Below are positions 56,012-64,000 of a stretch of 64,000 nucleotides of DNA, piece after piece. Location of the stretch: assembly GCA_020249865.1 (NCBI GenBank), contig JADCEV010000013.1:38237-102236 (forward strand). The letters are read 5' to 3'. The position numbers were made by a program, and so were the translations under genes. The stretch is from Roseomonas sp. Its GTDB lineage: Bacteria > Pseudomonadota > Alphaproteobacteria > Acetobacterales > Acetobacteraceae. Position 1 is the first letter of the stretch. Each line of letters opens with the position of its first letter. The notes under the pieces are model-generated. The model did not search any database, was not told where the DNA came from, and was given only the letters and a program-made list of their open reading frames with translations.

Positions 56012-56632
56012 CTATTCCTCTCCCCGCCCGGTCAAAACGGTTTGTTCGCCCGCCGGCGCGCTGGCCATGCGGCCAATGGCACTGCCAGGCTTTGGCCTTT
56101 CGCCGCGCTTGAAGGCTTCCAACAGTTTCACCGTGCTCTCGTAATCCAGATCTTCATAGTAATCATCGTCAATCTGCAGAATGGGCGCATTCACGCAGGC
56201 GCCGAGGCATTCCACTTCCGTGAGCGTGAACAGCCCATCGGCGCTGGTATCGCCAACGCCTTTGAGCCCGCCCGCATCCTTGCAGGCGCGCAGCACATCA
56301 TCCGAACCGCGCAGCATGCAGGGTGTGGTGCCGCAAAGCTGCAAATGATGCCGCCCGATCGGCTTCATGTTGAACATGAGATAGAAGGTCGCGACTTCGT
56401 AGACACGGATCGGTGGCATCGAAAGCCGTTCAGCAATCACATCCATCGCCACACGCGGCACCCAGGCGCTGCCCGTCAGCCGCCCCATCTGGCGCTGCGC
56501 GACATAAAGCAGCGGGATCACCGCACTTGCCTGCTTGCCTTCCGGATAGCGCTTCAGAATGGTCGCAATCTTCGCCTCGCTTTCGGCATCAAAAGCAAAG
56601 CTGTCTGGTTCCTTGTGGGCTGGCGCGCTCAC
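56012..56632 (-). CDS. nuoE: NADH-quinone oxidoreductase subunit E
   Basis: 206 aa thioredoxin-like subunit with a 2Fe-2S cluster: [11 protein letters not shown] and [14 protein letters not shown] supply the four cysteines. It passes electrons with NuoF at the tip of the arm. The start overlaps the nuoD stop by ATGA. Confidence 0.96.
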   Translation of the reverse strand: MSAPAHKEPDSFAFDAESEAKIATILKRYPEGKQASAVIPLLYVAQRQMGRLTGSAWVPRVAMDVIAERLSMPPIRVYEVATFYLMFNMKPIGRHHLQLCGTTPCMLRGSDDVLRACKDAGGLKGVGDTSADGLFTLTEVECLGACVNAPILQIDDDYYEDLDYESTVKLLEAFKRGERPKPGSAIGRMASAPAGEQTVLTGRGEE

Positions 56633-57858
56633 CGGTCAATTTCCCCAAAGACAATATCAAGAGACCCAATGACGGAAACCGCATCGGCCAGCATATGCCC
56701 TTTTGAGAGCACTTCCATCGCCTGCAAATGCGCATAGCCAGGCGCGCGGATCTTGCAGCGATAGGGTTTGTTGGTGCCATCCGCCACGAGATAGACGCCA
56801 AACTCACCCTTCGGCGCTTCCACCACCGAATAGGTTGAGCCCGCCGGCACGTGATAGCCTTCCGTGTAAAGCTTGAAGTGATGGATCAGCGCTTCCATGG
56901 AACGCTTCATCTCACCGCGTTGCGGCGGCGCGATCTTGTTATCCATCAGCTTGATCGGGCCCGGCTTCATCTGCTTCAGGCATTGATCAATGATTTTCAG
57001 GCTTTCGCGCATTTCCAGCATGCGGACCAGATAACGATCATAGCAATCGCCGCGCGTGCCAACCGGCACGTCAAACTCCATCCGGTCATAGACATCGTAA
57101 GGCTGGCTCTTGCGCAGATCCCAAGCGCAGCCGGAAGCGCGCAGGCACGGCCCGCTGAAGCCCCAGGCCATGGCCTGTTCCGCACTCATGATGCCGATAT
57201 CAACCGTGCGCTGCTTGAAGATGCGGTTTTCCGTCAGCAGCCCTTCAAGGTCCTTCAGAAACTCAGGAAATTTCTTCGCCCAGTCCGCGATCTTGTCTTC
57301 AAGCCCTGCCGGCAAATCCTTCGCAACGCCGCCTGGGCGGAAGTAATTCGCGTGGTAATGGCTGCCCGAGACCGCCTCGTAAAATTCAAGCAAGGTCTCG
57401 CGCTGCTCAAAGCCCCAAAGCGCGGGCGTGATGGCACCGCAATCCAGCGCATAGGTCGTGATGTTGAGCAGATGGTTCAGCACACGCGTCAATTCGCTGA
57501 ACAGCACGCGGATATATTGCGCGCGCTCCGGCGCTTCGATCCCCAAAAGCCGTTCCGTGCCGAGCGCAAAAGCATGCTCCATGCACATCGGGCTCACGTA
57601 ATCGAGGCGGTCAAAATACGGCAGCGCCTGGATATAGGTTTTGTGTTCAATCAGCTTTTCGGTGCCGCGATGCAGCAGGCCGATATGCGGATCGGCACGT
57701 TCAACCACCTCACCCTTCATTTCCAGGATCAGGCGCAATACGCCATGCGCTGCGGGGTGCTGCGGGCCGAAATTGATGGTGTGGCTGTCGCCTTCAATGG
57801 TGTGGCGGACCGTCTCGGGCTCTGCGCCCGCAATGGCGATTGCCTGGCTCTGGCACAT
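56629..57858 (-). CDS. nuoD: NADH-quinone oxidoreductase subunit D
   Basis: 409 aa. ATG 57858 has GGAGGGG six to eight bases upstream. The 49-kDa-type core includes [38 protein letters not shown] and [16 protein letters not shown]; the residues around the quinone pocket are typical. The ORF of nuoC, as written, runs 130 bases into this gene (see nuoC). Confidence 0.96.
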   Translation of the reverse strand: MCQSQAIAIAGAEPETVRHTIEGDSHTINFGPQHPAAHGVLRLILEMKGEVVERADPHIGLLHRGTEKLIEHKTYIQALPYFDRLDYVSPMCMEHAFALGTERLLGIEAPERAQYIRVLFSELTRVLNHLLNITTYALDCGAITPALWGFEQRETLLEFYEAVSGSHYHANYFRPGGVAKDLPAGLEDKIADWAKKFPEFLKDLEGLLTENRIFKQRTVDIGIMSAEQAMAWGFSGPCLRASGCAWDLRKSQPYDVYDRMEFDVPVGTRGDCYDRYLVRMLEMRESLKIIDQCLKQMKPGPIKLMDNKIAPPQRGEMKRSMEALIHHFKLYTEGYHVPAGSTYSVVEAPKGEFGVYLVADGTNKPYRCKIRAPGYAHLQAMEVLSKGHMLADAVSVIGSLDIVFGEIDR

Positions 57859-58520
57859 GCCGGCCCCTCCAGGCGGTTCAGATGCACTTTTTCATCCCCG
57901 GGCAGCGTCGTCATGCCTTCCCAGGGGCTCAAGAAATCAAAGCTGCGGAAATCCTGTTGCAGCGTGACGGGCTGATAAACCACGCGCTGCTGTTCAGAGT
58001 CATACCGCACTTCAACATGGCCCGTCAGCGGGAAGTCCTTCCGCAGCGGATGGCCTTCAAAGCCGTAATCCGTCAGCAGCCGGCGCAAATCCGGCTGGCC
58101 GGCAAAGACCACGCCATACATGTCCCAGGTCTCACGCTCATACCAAGTGGCGCTCGGCCAAATCTCGGCCACCGAGGGCACCGGCGCCACGCCATCCGTC
58201 GTCACCGAAACACGAATGCGACGGTTCTCGGCAAGGCTCAGCAGATTATAGACAACCTCAAACCGCTCAGCGCGTTCGGGCCAATCCACGCCGCAAATGT
58301 CCATGCATTGTTCGAAGGAAAAGCGCGGATCGTCACGCAGCATCAGCATCACGGCCAAAAGCTGATCACGATTGGCATGCACGGCGAGCTCCGCCCCGCC
58401 ACGCGCCAAGGTAAAGCCCGTCACAGCGCCTTGTGGTGCGGCGGCGGCAATCGCCGCACCCAGTGTCTTCAACGGATTTTCCGCAACCGCTTCGGCGGTT
58501 TCAGGCAATTGCTCAGCCAC
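57729..58520 (-). CDS. nuoC: NADH-quinone oxidoreductase subunit C, 3' end possibly frameshifted
   Basis: 263 aa as written, from GTG 58520, which overlaps the nuoB stop. The 30-kDa domain is clear ([78 protein letters not shown]). NuoC normally ends just after the GDEK block; here the frame goes on for 50 more residues of non-NuoC sequence inside nuoD. Removing one A from the A5 run at 57888-57892 brings a stop at 57878-57880 and a 213-aa protein, with normal spacing to nuoD. It may be an indel, a sequencing error or a true extension. Confidence 0.85.
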   Translation of the reverse strand: MAEQLPETAEAVAENPLKTLGAAIAAAAPQGAVTGFTLARGGAELAVHANRDQLLAVMLMLRDDPRFSFEQCMDICGVDWPERAERFEVVYNLLSLAENRRIRVSVTTDGVAPVPSVAEIWPSATWYERETWDMYGVVFAGQPDLRRLLTDYGFEGHPLRKDFPLTGHVEVRYDSEQQRVVYQPVTLQQDFRSFDFLSPWEGMTTLPGDEKVHLNRLEGPACARARQSPLRAQSPRRSATPLKATATPSISARSTPQRMAYCA

Positions 58521-59067
58521 GGAGGATGGTCCCTGTCCTGCGGATTTTCTTCTGCAATTGCAGAATGCCATAGACCAAGGCCTCGGCCGTGGGCGGGCAG
58601 CCAGGCACATAAATATCCACTGGCACCACGCGGTCACAACCACGCACAACGCTGTAGGAGTAATGGTAATACCCGCCGCCATTGGCGCAGGACCCCATGG
58701 AGATCACCCAGCGCGGCTCAGACATCTGGTCATAAACCTTGCGCAGCGCCGGGGCCATCTTGTTCGTGAGCGTGCCGGCCACGATCATCACATCCGATTG
58801 CCGGGGCGAACCGCGCGGAATGATGCCGAAGCGGTCCAAATCATAGCGCGCCATATAGGCATGGATCATTGGCACCGCGCAGCAGGCCAGACCAAAGGTC
58901 ATCGGCCACAAGCTGCCGGTGCGCGCCCAATTCACCACCTTGTCCAGATTGGCGACAACGAAACCCTTTTCGGTGATTTCATCGCCAACCGCCTTCACCA
59001 CCGCATCCTGTGCGGCGCCGGGCGGCAGGGCCTGCTTGTTCCAGGAAAGTTCGGAAGCGCCGCTCAT
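58513..59067 (-). CDS. nuoB: NADH-quinone oxidoreductase subunit B
   Basis: 184 aa from ATG 59067, one base after the nuoA stop. Ligands of the terminal N2 4Fe-4S cluster are the CC pair in [10 protein letters not shown], Cys in [25 protein letters not shown] and [11 protein letters not shown]. It hands electrons to quinone together with NuoD. Confidence 0.97.
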   Translation of the reverse strand: MSGASELSWNKQALPPGAAQDAVVKAVGDEITEKGFVVANLDKVVNWARTGSLWPMTFGLACCAVPMIHAYMARYDLDRFGIIPRGSPRQSDVMIVAGTLTNKMAPALRKVYDQMSEPRWVISMGSCANGGGYYHYSYSVVRGCDRVVPVDIYVPGCPPTAEALVYGILQLQKKIRRTGTILRG

Positions 59068-59068
59068 G

Positions 59069-59437
59069 TCATTCCCAATCCAGCGCGCCCTTGCGCCATT
59101 CATAGATGAAGCCAATGGTCAAAACGAACAGGAAGGCCATCATGGACCCGAAACCAAGCCAGCCTATGCTGCCGAGCGATATCGCCCAGGGAAACAGGAA
59201 GGCCACTTCCAGATCGAAAATGATGAAAAGGATCGCCACCAGATAGAAGCGCACATCGAATCGGCGCCGCGTATCATCAAAGGGCGCAAAGCCGCATTCA
59301 TAGGTGGAAAGCTTTTCGGCATAGGGCTTCTGCCGCGCGGCCAGCATGGCGCCGGCAACCATCGCAATCGCGATTCCCGCAGCTATGCCCAGGAAAACGA
59401 GCACAGGGAAATACGTTGCCAGCAAGGGCTGGGTCAT
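59069..59437 (-). CDS. nuoA: NADH-quinone oxidoreductase subunit A
   Basis: 122 aa with three membrane helices and the conserved loop [43 protein letters not shown]. It opens the 14-gene nuo operon, which continues without a large gap into birA-coaX-rnj. A promoter candidate lies about 110-135 bases upstream. Confidence 0.97.
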   Translation of the reverse strand: MTQPLLATYFPVLVFLGIAAGIAIAMVAGAMLAARQKPYAEKLSTYECGFAPFDDTRRRFDVRFYLVAILFIIFDLEVAFLFPWAISLGSIGWLGFGSMMAFLFVLTIGFIYEWRKGALDWE

Positions 59438-59543
59438 GGCTTCCTCAACTCTGGCGCCCCCAGAAGCCTGGGTGCGCGTTATGGCCTGCCCACGGTTTTA
59501 CCGCATCGCAGCGAAGCGAGATTAGCCCCGCTCCGCAGAATGC

Positions 59544-59571
59544 GCCATAGGGCATTCAGCCGTAATTTCAA
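59544..59571 (-). promoter_or_regulatory. Promoter candidate for the nuo operon
   Basis: Minus strand: TTGAAA (59566-59571), 16 bases, then TATGGC (59544-59549). The 198-base space between nuoA and tRNA-Asp has no gene. The -10 box fits weakly. Confidence 0.3.
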
Positions 59572-59635
59572 GATGCTGAGATACAACATCCCGGTTACGG
59601 AAGAATGATTATAGCTTTAGAGTTTTGAGGGAGAG

Positions 59636-59712
59636 TGGCGCGAGTGACGGGGCTCGAACCCGCGACCTTCGGCGTGACAGGCCGACGCTCTAACCAACTG
59701 AGCTACACCCGC
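59636..59712 (-). tRNA. tRNA-Asp (GTC)
   Basis: 77 nt cloverleaf on the minus strand with encoded CCA. Acceptor GCGGGTG/CACTCGC, D-loop TAGCTCAGTTGGTTAGAG, anticodon GTC in CTGTCAC, and T-loop GGTTCGAGCC are all present. Confidence 0.97.
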
Positions 59713-59776
59713 TTACCAAGCGATGAAGGCTGATAGGACGCCTGCCCCGATGGTGTCAAGGCAAGGCTTGAAAGAT

Positions 59777-59851
59777 TGGTGGGCGCTGACGGGGTCGAAC
59801 CGCCGACATCCTGTGTGTAAGACAGGCGCTCTACCGCTGAGCTAAGCGCCC
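59777..59851 (-). tRNA. tRNA-Val (TAC)
   Basis: 75 nt cloverleaf on the minus strand with encoded CCA. Acceptor GGGCGCT/AGCGCCC, anticodon TAC in CTTACAC and T-loop GGTTCGACCC are visible. It is 64 bases upstream of tRNA-Asp in the same direction. Confidence 0.97.
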
Positions 59852-59918
59852 CACCCTGAAGAATATAACATAGGGGCCGGGTCCTTGTTGACCCGGCCAA
59901 GTTACAATAGCTGCTGGA

Positions 59919-60191
59919 TTAGTTCACCGCGTCCTTCAGGCCCTTGCCCATCTTGAAGCGCACCGCAGTGCTGGCGGGGATGTTAAGTTCCGCACCCGTG
60001 CGCGGATTGCGCCCGATGCTGGCGGCGCGCTTGGCAGCGGCAAAGGTGCCAAAGCCCATCAGGCGCACTTCGCCATCCTGCTTCAGCCCGGCGGTGATCG
60101 AATCGAACACCGCATCCACGGCCTCGGCGGCCTTTTCCTTGGTCATGTCAGCTGCCTTGGCGACAGCCGCGACCAGATCCTGCTTGTTCAC
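59919..60191 (-). CDS. hup: HU-family DNA-binding protein
   Basis: 90 aa from GTG 60191 (VNKQDLVAAVAKAADMTKEK), with AAGGA seven bases upstream; longer starts lack this. The histone-like fold includes VRLMGFGTFAAAKRAASIGRNPRTG, whose GRNPRTG belongs to the DNA-binding arm. It bends and compacts DNA. It is 154 bases downstream of lon on the same strand and may have its own promoter. Confidence 0.95.
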   Translation of the reverse strand: MNKQDLVAAVAKAADMTKEKAAEAVDAVFDSITAGLKQDGEVRLMGFGTFAAAKRAASIGRNPRTGAELNIPASTAVRFKMGKGLKDAVN

Positions 60192-60274
60192 GGGAACATC
60201 CTTTCCAATTGAGAGCAATGACTTGAGCGCGAAACGACCGATCAGCCATCAAGCCGGAAAGGGGAACGTGTCAC

Positions 60275-60292
60275 GAGAAGCCTGCGCTTCTC
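60275..60292. other. Hairpin between lon and hup
   Basis: GAGAAGC pairs with GCTTCTC around a four-base loop. No clear T run follows on the minus strand, so it may be a weak lon terminator or an mRNA end; the rest of 60192-60344 shows nothing else. Confidence 0.3.
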
Positions 60293-60344
60293 TACACTTC
60301 CCCCTCCTCCGCCGCAAATGGCGAAAGGCCTGTATCCCGCCCGA

Positions 60345-62744
60345 TTAATGCGGCAGGGCAGCGCCCGCAGCCGATTCGGGCTTTTGCGGCGGCGCTTCAA
60401 CCGGTTCTTCCCAGGTAATGGCTTCGGGCTTACGGGCCAGGGCGCGCATGATCACCTCATCCACATGGGATACCGGGTTGATCTCCAACCCCTTCTTCAC
60501 GCTTTCCGGGATATCGGCCAGGTCCTTCTCATTCTCTTTCGGAATGAAAACGGTCTTGATGCCGGCCCGCATCGCCGCCAGCAGCTTTTCCTTGAGCCCG
60601 CCAATCGGCAGAACGCGCCCGCGCAGCGTAATCTCCCCGGTCATGGCAACATCGCGCCGGACCGGAATGCCCGTGAGCACGGAGACTATGCTCGTCGCCA
60701 TGGCAATACCGGCGGACGGCCCGTCTTTTGGCGTTGCCCCTTCCGGCACATGCACATGCAGATCGCGCTTTTCAAACAGCGTCGGCTTGATGCCGAAGCT
60801 GGTTGAGCGGCTGCGCACATAAGACATGGCGGCCGAGACACTTTCCTGCATGACATCGCCAAGCTTGCCGGTCTGCTTCACATTGCCCTTGCCGGGCAGC
60901 AGCACGGATTCGATGGTGAGGATTTCGCCCCCCACTTCCGTCCAGGCGAGGCCAGTGACAACACCAACCATATCCTCAGCCTCGGCCTCGCCGTAGCGGA
61001 ACTTCCGGACACCCGCGAATTTCTCAAGATTCTTCGGCGTGATCGCGACCTTCTTCGCCTTTTTGGAGACAATCTCCTTCACCGCCTTGCGCGCCAGGCC
61101 CGCAATTTCGCGTTCCAGGTTACGCACGCCGGCTTCGCGGGTGTAGTAGCGAATGAGGTCACGAATGGCGGCATCAGCCAGCGTCCATTCGCCTTCCTTC
61201 AGCCCATTCGCTTCGCTTACCTTCGCGATCAAATGGCGCTTGGCGATTTCAACCTTCTCATCTTCCGTATAGCCGGGGATGCGAATGATCTCCATGCGAT
61301 CCAGCAAGGGCTGCGGCATGCGGAGCGAATTCGCCGTGGTCACGAACATCACATCCGAAAGATCATAATCCACTTCCAGATAATGATCCGCGAAGGTGCT
61401 GTTCTGTTCGGGGTCAAGCACTTCCAGCAATGCGGAAGAAGGGTCACCCCGCCAATCGGCACCCAATTTGTCAATTTCATCCAGCAGGAAAAGCGGGTTG
61501 GAGGATTTCGCCTTCTTCATCCCCTGAATAACCTTGCCGGGCATGGACCCGATATAGGTCCGGCGATGGCCGCGCACTTCCGCCTCATCCCGCACTCCGC
61601 CAAGCGACATGCGCACAAAATTCCGACCCGTCGCCTTGGCGATGGATTTGCCGAGCGAGGTCTTGCCGACCCCCGGCGGGCCAACAAGGCACAGGATCGG
61701 GCCACGAATTTTGGGCGAGCGTGACTGCACCGCCAGGTATTCGATGATGCGTTCCTTGACCTTCTCAAGCCCATAGTGATCGGCATCGAGAACCTTCTCC
61801 GCCGCCACGATATCCTTGCGCACCCGGCTTTGCTTCTTCCAGGGGATGGAAAGCATCCAATCCAGGTAATTGCGCACGACCGTCGCTTCCGCGCTCATCG
61901 GGCTCATGCTGCGGAGTTTCTTGACCTCGGCCAGCGCCTTTTCGCGTGCTTCCTTGGAGAATTTGGTGGCTTTGATCTTGGCTTCGATTTCGGCGATTTC
62001 GTCCTTGCCGTCTTCGCCTTCGCCAAGCTCCTTCTGGATCGCCTTCAACTGTTCGTTCAGGTAATATTCGCGCTGCGTCTTTTCCATCTGCCGCTTCACG
62101 CGGCTGCGGATGCGCTTTTCCACCTGCAATACGCCGATCTCACCTTCCATATGGGCAAAGACCTTCTCGAGCCGCGCAGCGACCGAAGGCAGTTCCAGCA
62201 ATTCCTGCTTTTCCGGGATCTTGAGCCCGAGATGTGAGGCAATGGTATCCGCCAGCTTCGATGCATCTTCGATCTGATTGACCGAAACCAGCACCTCAGG
62301 CGCGATCTTCTTGTTCAGCTTGATGTATTGTTCGAATTGCGCGACCACGGTGCGCGCCAGCGCCTCCGTCTCACGCCCTTCAACCGGCGCTTCTTCGATC
62401 TTTTCGACAAAGGCTTCGAAATAGGGCGCGGTTTCCTTATAGCCGGCCACGCGCGCGCGCCGCCCGCCTTCGACCAGCACCTTCACCGTGCCATCGGGCA
62501 GTTTGAGCAATTGCAGCACTGTGGAAATCGTGCCGATCTGGAAAAGATCATCGGCACCCGGATCATCCTGGCCGGCATTCTTTTGGGCGACCAGCAGGAT
62601 CTGCTTGTCATCCTTCATCACCGCTTCCAGGGCACGCACGGATTTCTCCCGGCCCACGAAAAGCGGCACGATCATATGGGGAAATACAACGATATCCCGC
62701 AACGGCAGAACAGGAAGGATATCGCCACGCAGCGTTTCAGTCAT
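60345..62744 (-). CDS. lon: Lon ATP-dependent protease
   Basis: 799 aa. The N-terminal substrate domain begins [30 protein letters not shown]. The AAA+ part has Walker [16 protein letters not shown] and Walker [13 protein letters not shown]; the protease domain holds the catalytic Ser in [16 protein letters not shown] with its Lys about 43 residues later in [14 protein letters not shown]. Removes damaged and regulatory proteins. It lies downstream of clpX on the same strand, 116 bases apart. Confidence 0.98.
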   Translation of the reverse strand: MTETLRGDILPVLPLRDIVVFPHMIVPLFVGREKSVRALEAVMKDDKQILLVAQKNAGQDDPGADDLFQIGTISTVLQLLKLPDGTVKVLVEGGRRARVAGYKETAPYFEAFVEKIEEAPVEGRETEALARTVVAQFEQYIKLNKKIAPEVLVSVNQIEDASKLADTIASHLGLKIPEKQELLELPSVAARLEKVFAHMEGEIGVLQVEKRIRSRVKRQMEKTQREYYLNEQLKAIQKELGEGEDGKDEIAEIEAKIKATKFSKEAREKALAEVKKLRSMSPMSAEATVVRNYLDWMLSIPWKKQSRVRKDIVAAEKVLDADHYGLEKVKERIIEYLAVQSRSPKIRGPILCLVGPPGVGKTSLGKSIAKATGRNFVRMSLGGVRDEAEVRGHRRTYIGSMPGKVIQGMKKAKSSNPLFLLDEIDKLGADWRGDPSSALLEVLDPEQNSTFADHYLEVDYDLSDVMFVTTANSLRMPQPLLDRMEIIRIPGYTEDEKVEIAKRHLIAKVSEANGLKEGEWTLADAAIRDLIRYYTREAGVRNLEREIAGLARKAVKEIVSKKAKKVAITPKNLEKFAGVRKFRYGEAEAEDMVGVVTGLAWTEVGGEILTIESVLLPGKGNVKQTGKLGDVMQESVSAAMSYVRSRSTSFGIKPTLFEKRDLHVHVPEGATPKDGPSAGIAMATSIVSVLTGIPVRRDVAMTGEITLRGRVLPIGGLKEKLLAAMRAGIKTVFIPKENEKDLADIPESVKKGLEINPVSHVDEVIMRALARKPEAITWEEPVEAPPQKPESAAGAALPH

Positions 62745-62860
62745 GTGACCTCACTATGGACAGTCGGCACCCGGCCTGCCCAAGGGCGGCTCAGGCGGGG
62801 CGTCTAAGGCGTATATTTTGGTCCTTGCGGACGCCCCCACAAGGCCTTGACAGGGGCGCC

Positions 62861-64000
62861 TCAGGCTGAAGATTGCTCCGCGGCGCGTTCACCATAAATG
62901 AACAGCGGCTGGGCGCGGCCTTCGGCCACTTCGCCATTCACCACAACCTCTTCCACCGTCTCAAGCCCGGGCAATTCGAACATGGTGTTCAGCAGAATGG
63001 ATTCCATGATCGAACGCAGGCCGCGCGCGCCGGTCTTGCGTTGAATGGCCCGCTTGGCAACAGCGCGCAGCGCATCCTCGGTAAAGGAGAGCTTGGCACC
63101 TTCCATTTCAAACAGGCGGCCATATTGCTTGACCAGCGCATTCTTGGGCTTGGTCAGAATCTCGATCAGCGCCTTTTCGTCCAGATCCTCAAGCGTTGCC
63201 ACCACGGGCAGGCGGCCGATGAATTCCGGGATCAGGCCGAATTTCAGCAAATCCTCGGGCTCCACCTCACGCAGGATTTCCCCGGTACGGCGCTCATCCG
63301 GGTCGCGCACTTCAGCGCCGAAGCCAATGCCCGAACCCTTGCCGCGGGCGCTGATGATCTTTTCAAGCCCGGCAAAGGCGCCACCGCAAATGAACAGGAT
63401 GTTCGATGTATCCACTTGCAGGAATTCCTGCTGCGGATGCTTGCGCCCACCCTGCGGCGGCACGGAAGCAACCGTGCCTTCCATGATCTTGAGCAGCGCC
63501 TGCTGCACCCCCTCACCGCTCACGTCGCGCGTGATGGAAGGGTTGTCCGATTTGCGGCTGATCTTGTCCACTTCATCAATATAGACAATGCCGCGCTGGG
63601 CGCGTTCCACATTGTAATCCGCGGCTTGCAGCAGCTTGAGGATGATATTCTCCACATCCTCCCCCACATAGCCAGCTTCGGTGAGGGTGGTGGCATCCGC
63701 CATGGTGAAGGGCACATCCAGAATGCGGGCCAAGGTTTGCGCCAGCAGCGTCTTGCCCGAACCGGTCGGCCCGACCAGCATGATGTTGGATTTGGCAATC
63801 TCAACATCCGCACCCTTACCGCCCTGCCCCAGCCGCTTGTAATGGTTGTGGACAGCAACCGACAGCACACGCTTGGCGTGTTCCTGCCCGATCACATAAT
63901 CATCCAGAACCTTGCAGATTTCCTTCGGTGTCGGCACGCCATCGCGCGACTTCACCAGATGCGTCTTATGCTCTTCACGGATGATATCCATGCAGAGTTC
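62861..64000 (-). CDS. clpX: ClpX ATPase, 5'-truncated by window edge
   Basis: 380 codons are visible; the frame is open to the right edge with ELC before the Met at 63991, matching the end of the N-terminal zinc-binding domain, most of which is outside. AAA+ motifs are Walker [16 protein letters not shown], Walker [16 protein letters not shown], the pore loop GYVGED and sensor [14 protein letters not shown]. ClpX unfolds tagged proteins for ClpP. The clpX-lon-hup order is conserved in proteobacteria. Confidence 0.98.
   Translation of the reverse strand, partial: ELCMDIIREEHKTHLVKSRDGVPTPKEICKVLDDYVIGQEHAKRVLSVAVHNHYKRLGQGGKGADVEIAKSNIMLVGPTGSGKTLLAQTLARILDVPFTMADATTLTEAGYVGEDVENIILKLLQAADYNVERAQRGIVYIDEVDKISRKSDNPSITRDVSGEGVQQALLKIMEGTVASVPPQGGRKHPQQEFLQVDTSNILFICGGAFAGLEKIISARGKGSGIGFGAEVRDPDERRTGEILREVEPEDLLKFGLIPEFIGRLPVVATLEDLDEKALIEILTKPKNALVKQYGRLFEMEGAKLSFTEDALRAVAKRAIQRKTGARGLRSIMESILLNTMFELPGLETVEEVVVNGEVAEGRAQPLFIYGERAAEQSSA

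Noticed and set aside
1..64000. CRISPR arrays, insertion sequences, prophage or integron signs
   Set aside because: No regularly spaced repeats, transposase, integrase or phage genes were seen.

Overview
The window looks like a chromosomal segment of an alphaproteobacterium, most likely of the Acetobacteraceae (Roseomonas-like). Supporting signs are the dusB-ntrB-ntrC-ntrY-ntrX-aminotransferase-hfq-hflX block, the nuoA-N/birA/coaX/rnj/DUF1467/proS/lolCD/dnaE block, the short alphaproteobacterial ProRS, fused IspDF, Bug-type solute receptors and a Hint-like protein. GC content is high and most genes are tightly packed or overlap by ATGA. I see no prophage, insertion sequence or CRISPR array.

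Accessory left arm (about 1-16.5 kb): the 3' end of a PPK2 polyphosphate kinase; a Bug receptor plus a TauE/SafE permease (+); a six-gene operon (-) encoding a xanthine-dehydrogenase-type (2Fe-2S)/molybdopterin pair (the iron-sulfur gene carries a frameshift) coupled to soxX-soxY-soxZ-soxA; then a GntR-controlled operon (-) with a split allophanate hydrolase (amidase plus separate C-terminal domain), a NitT/TauT-type ABC transporter and a PuuE-like deacetylase/cyclic amidase. After it come a Hint-like protein, a second Bug receptor and an SCP2-type thiolase.

Middle (16.4-38.8 kb): a candidate sigma-54-driven small RNA with a strong terminator lies before a GGDEF/EAL protein. Then ispDF (-), and a long + strand run: dusB, ntrB, ntrC, ntrY, ntrX, a D-amino-acid-transaminase-like gene, a HAD phosphatase, hfq, hflX, an IMPase-like phosphatase and greB. 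On the - strand follow mazG, an AT-richer GT61-type glycosyltransferase that looks inserted, and dnaE; hupE is +.

Core right arm (38-64 kb, nearly all -): lolD, lolC, proS, a small RNA resembling the alpha-r8/MmgR family, DUF1467, rnj, coaX, birA, the complete complex I operon nuoN to nuoA, tRNA-Asp, tRNA-Val, an HU gene, lon and the 5'-truncated clpX.

The genes group around nitrogen control (two Ntr two-component systems, an operon for a urea-like or ureide nitrogen source, a sigma-54 promoter candidate), RNA-based control (hfq and two sRNA candidates), respiration (complex I, Sox electron entry) and protein quality control. The most interesting items are the Mo-hydroxylase/sox linkage with a non-standard SoxY arm, the two sRNA candidates, the repeated start-codon contexts and uORFs before dusB, and the apparent CTG start of hflX.
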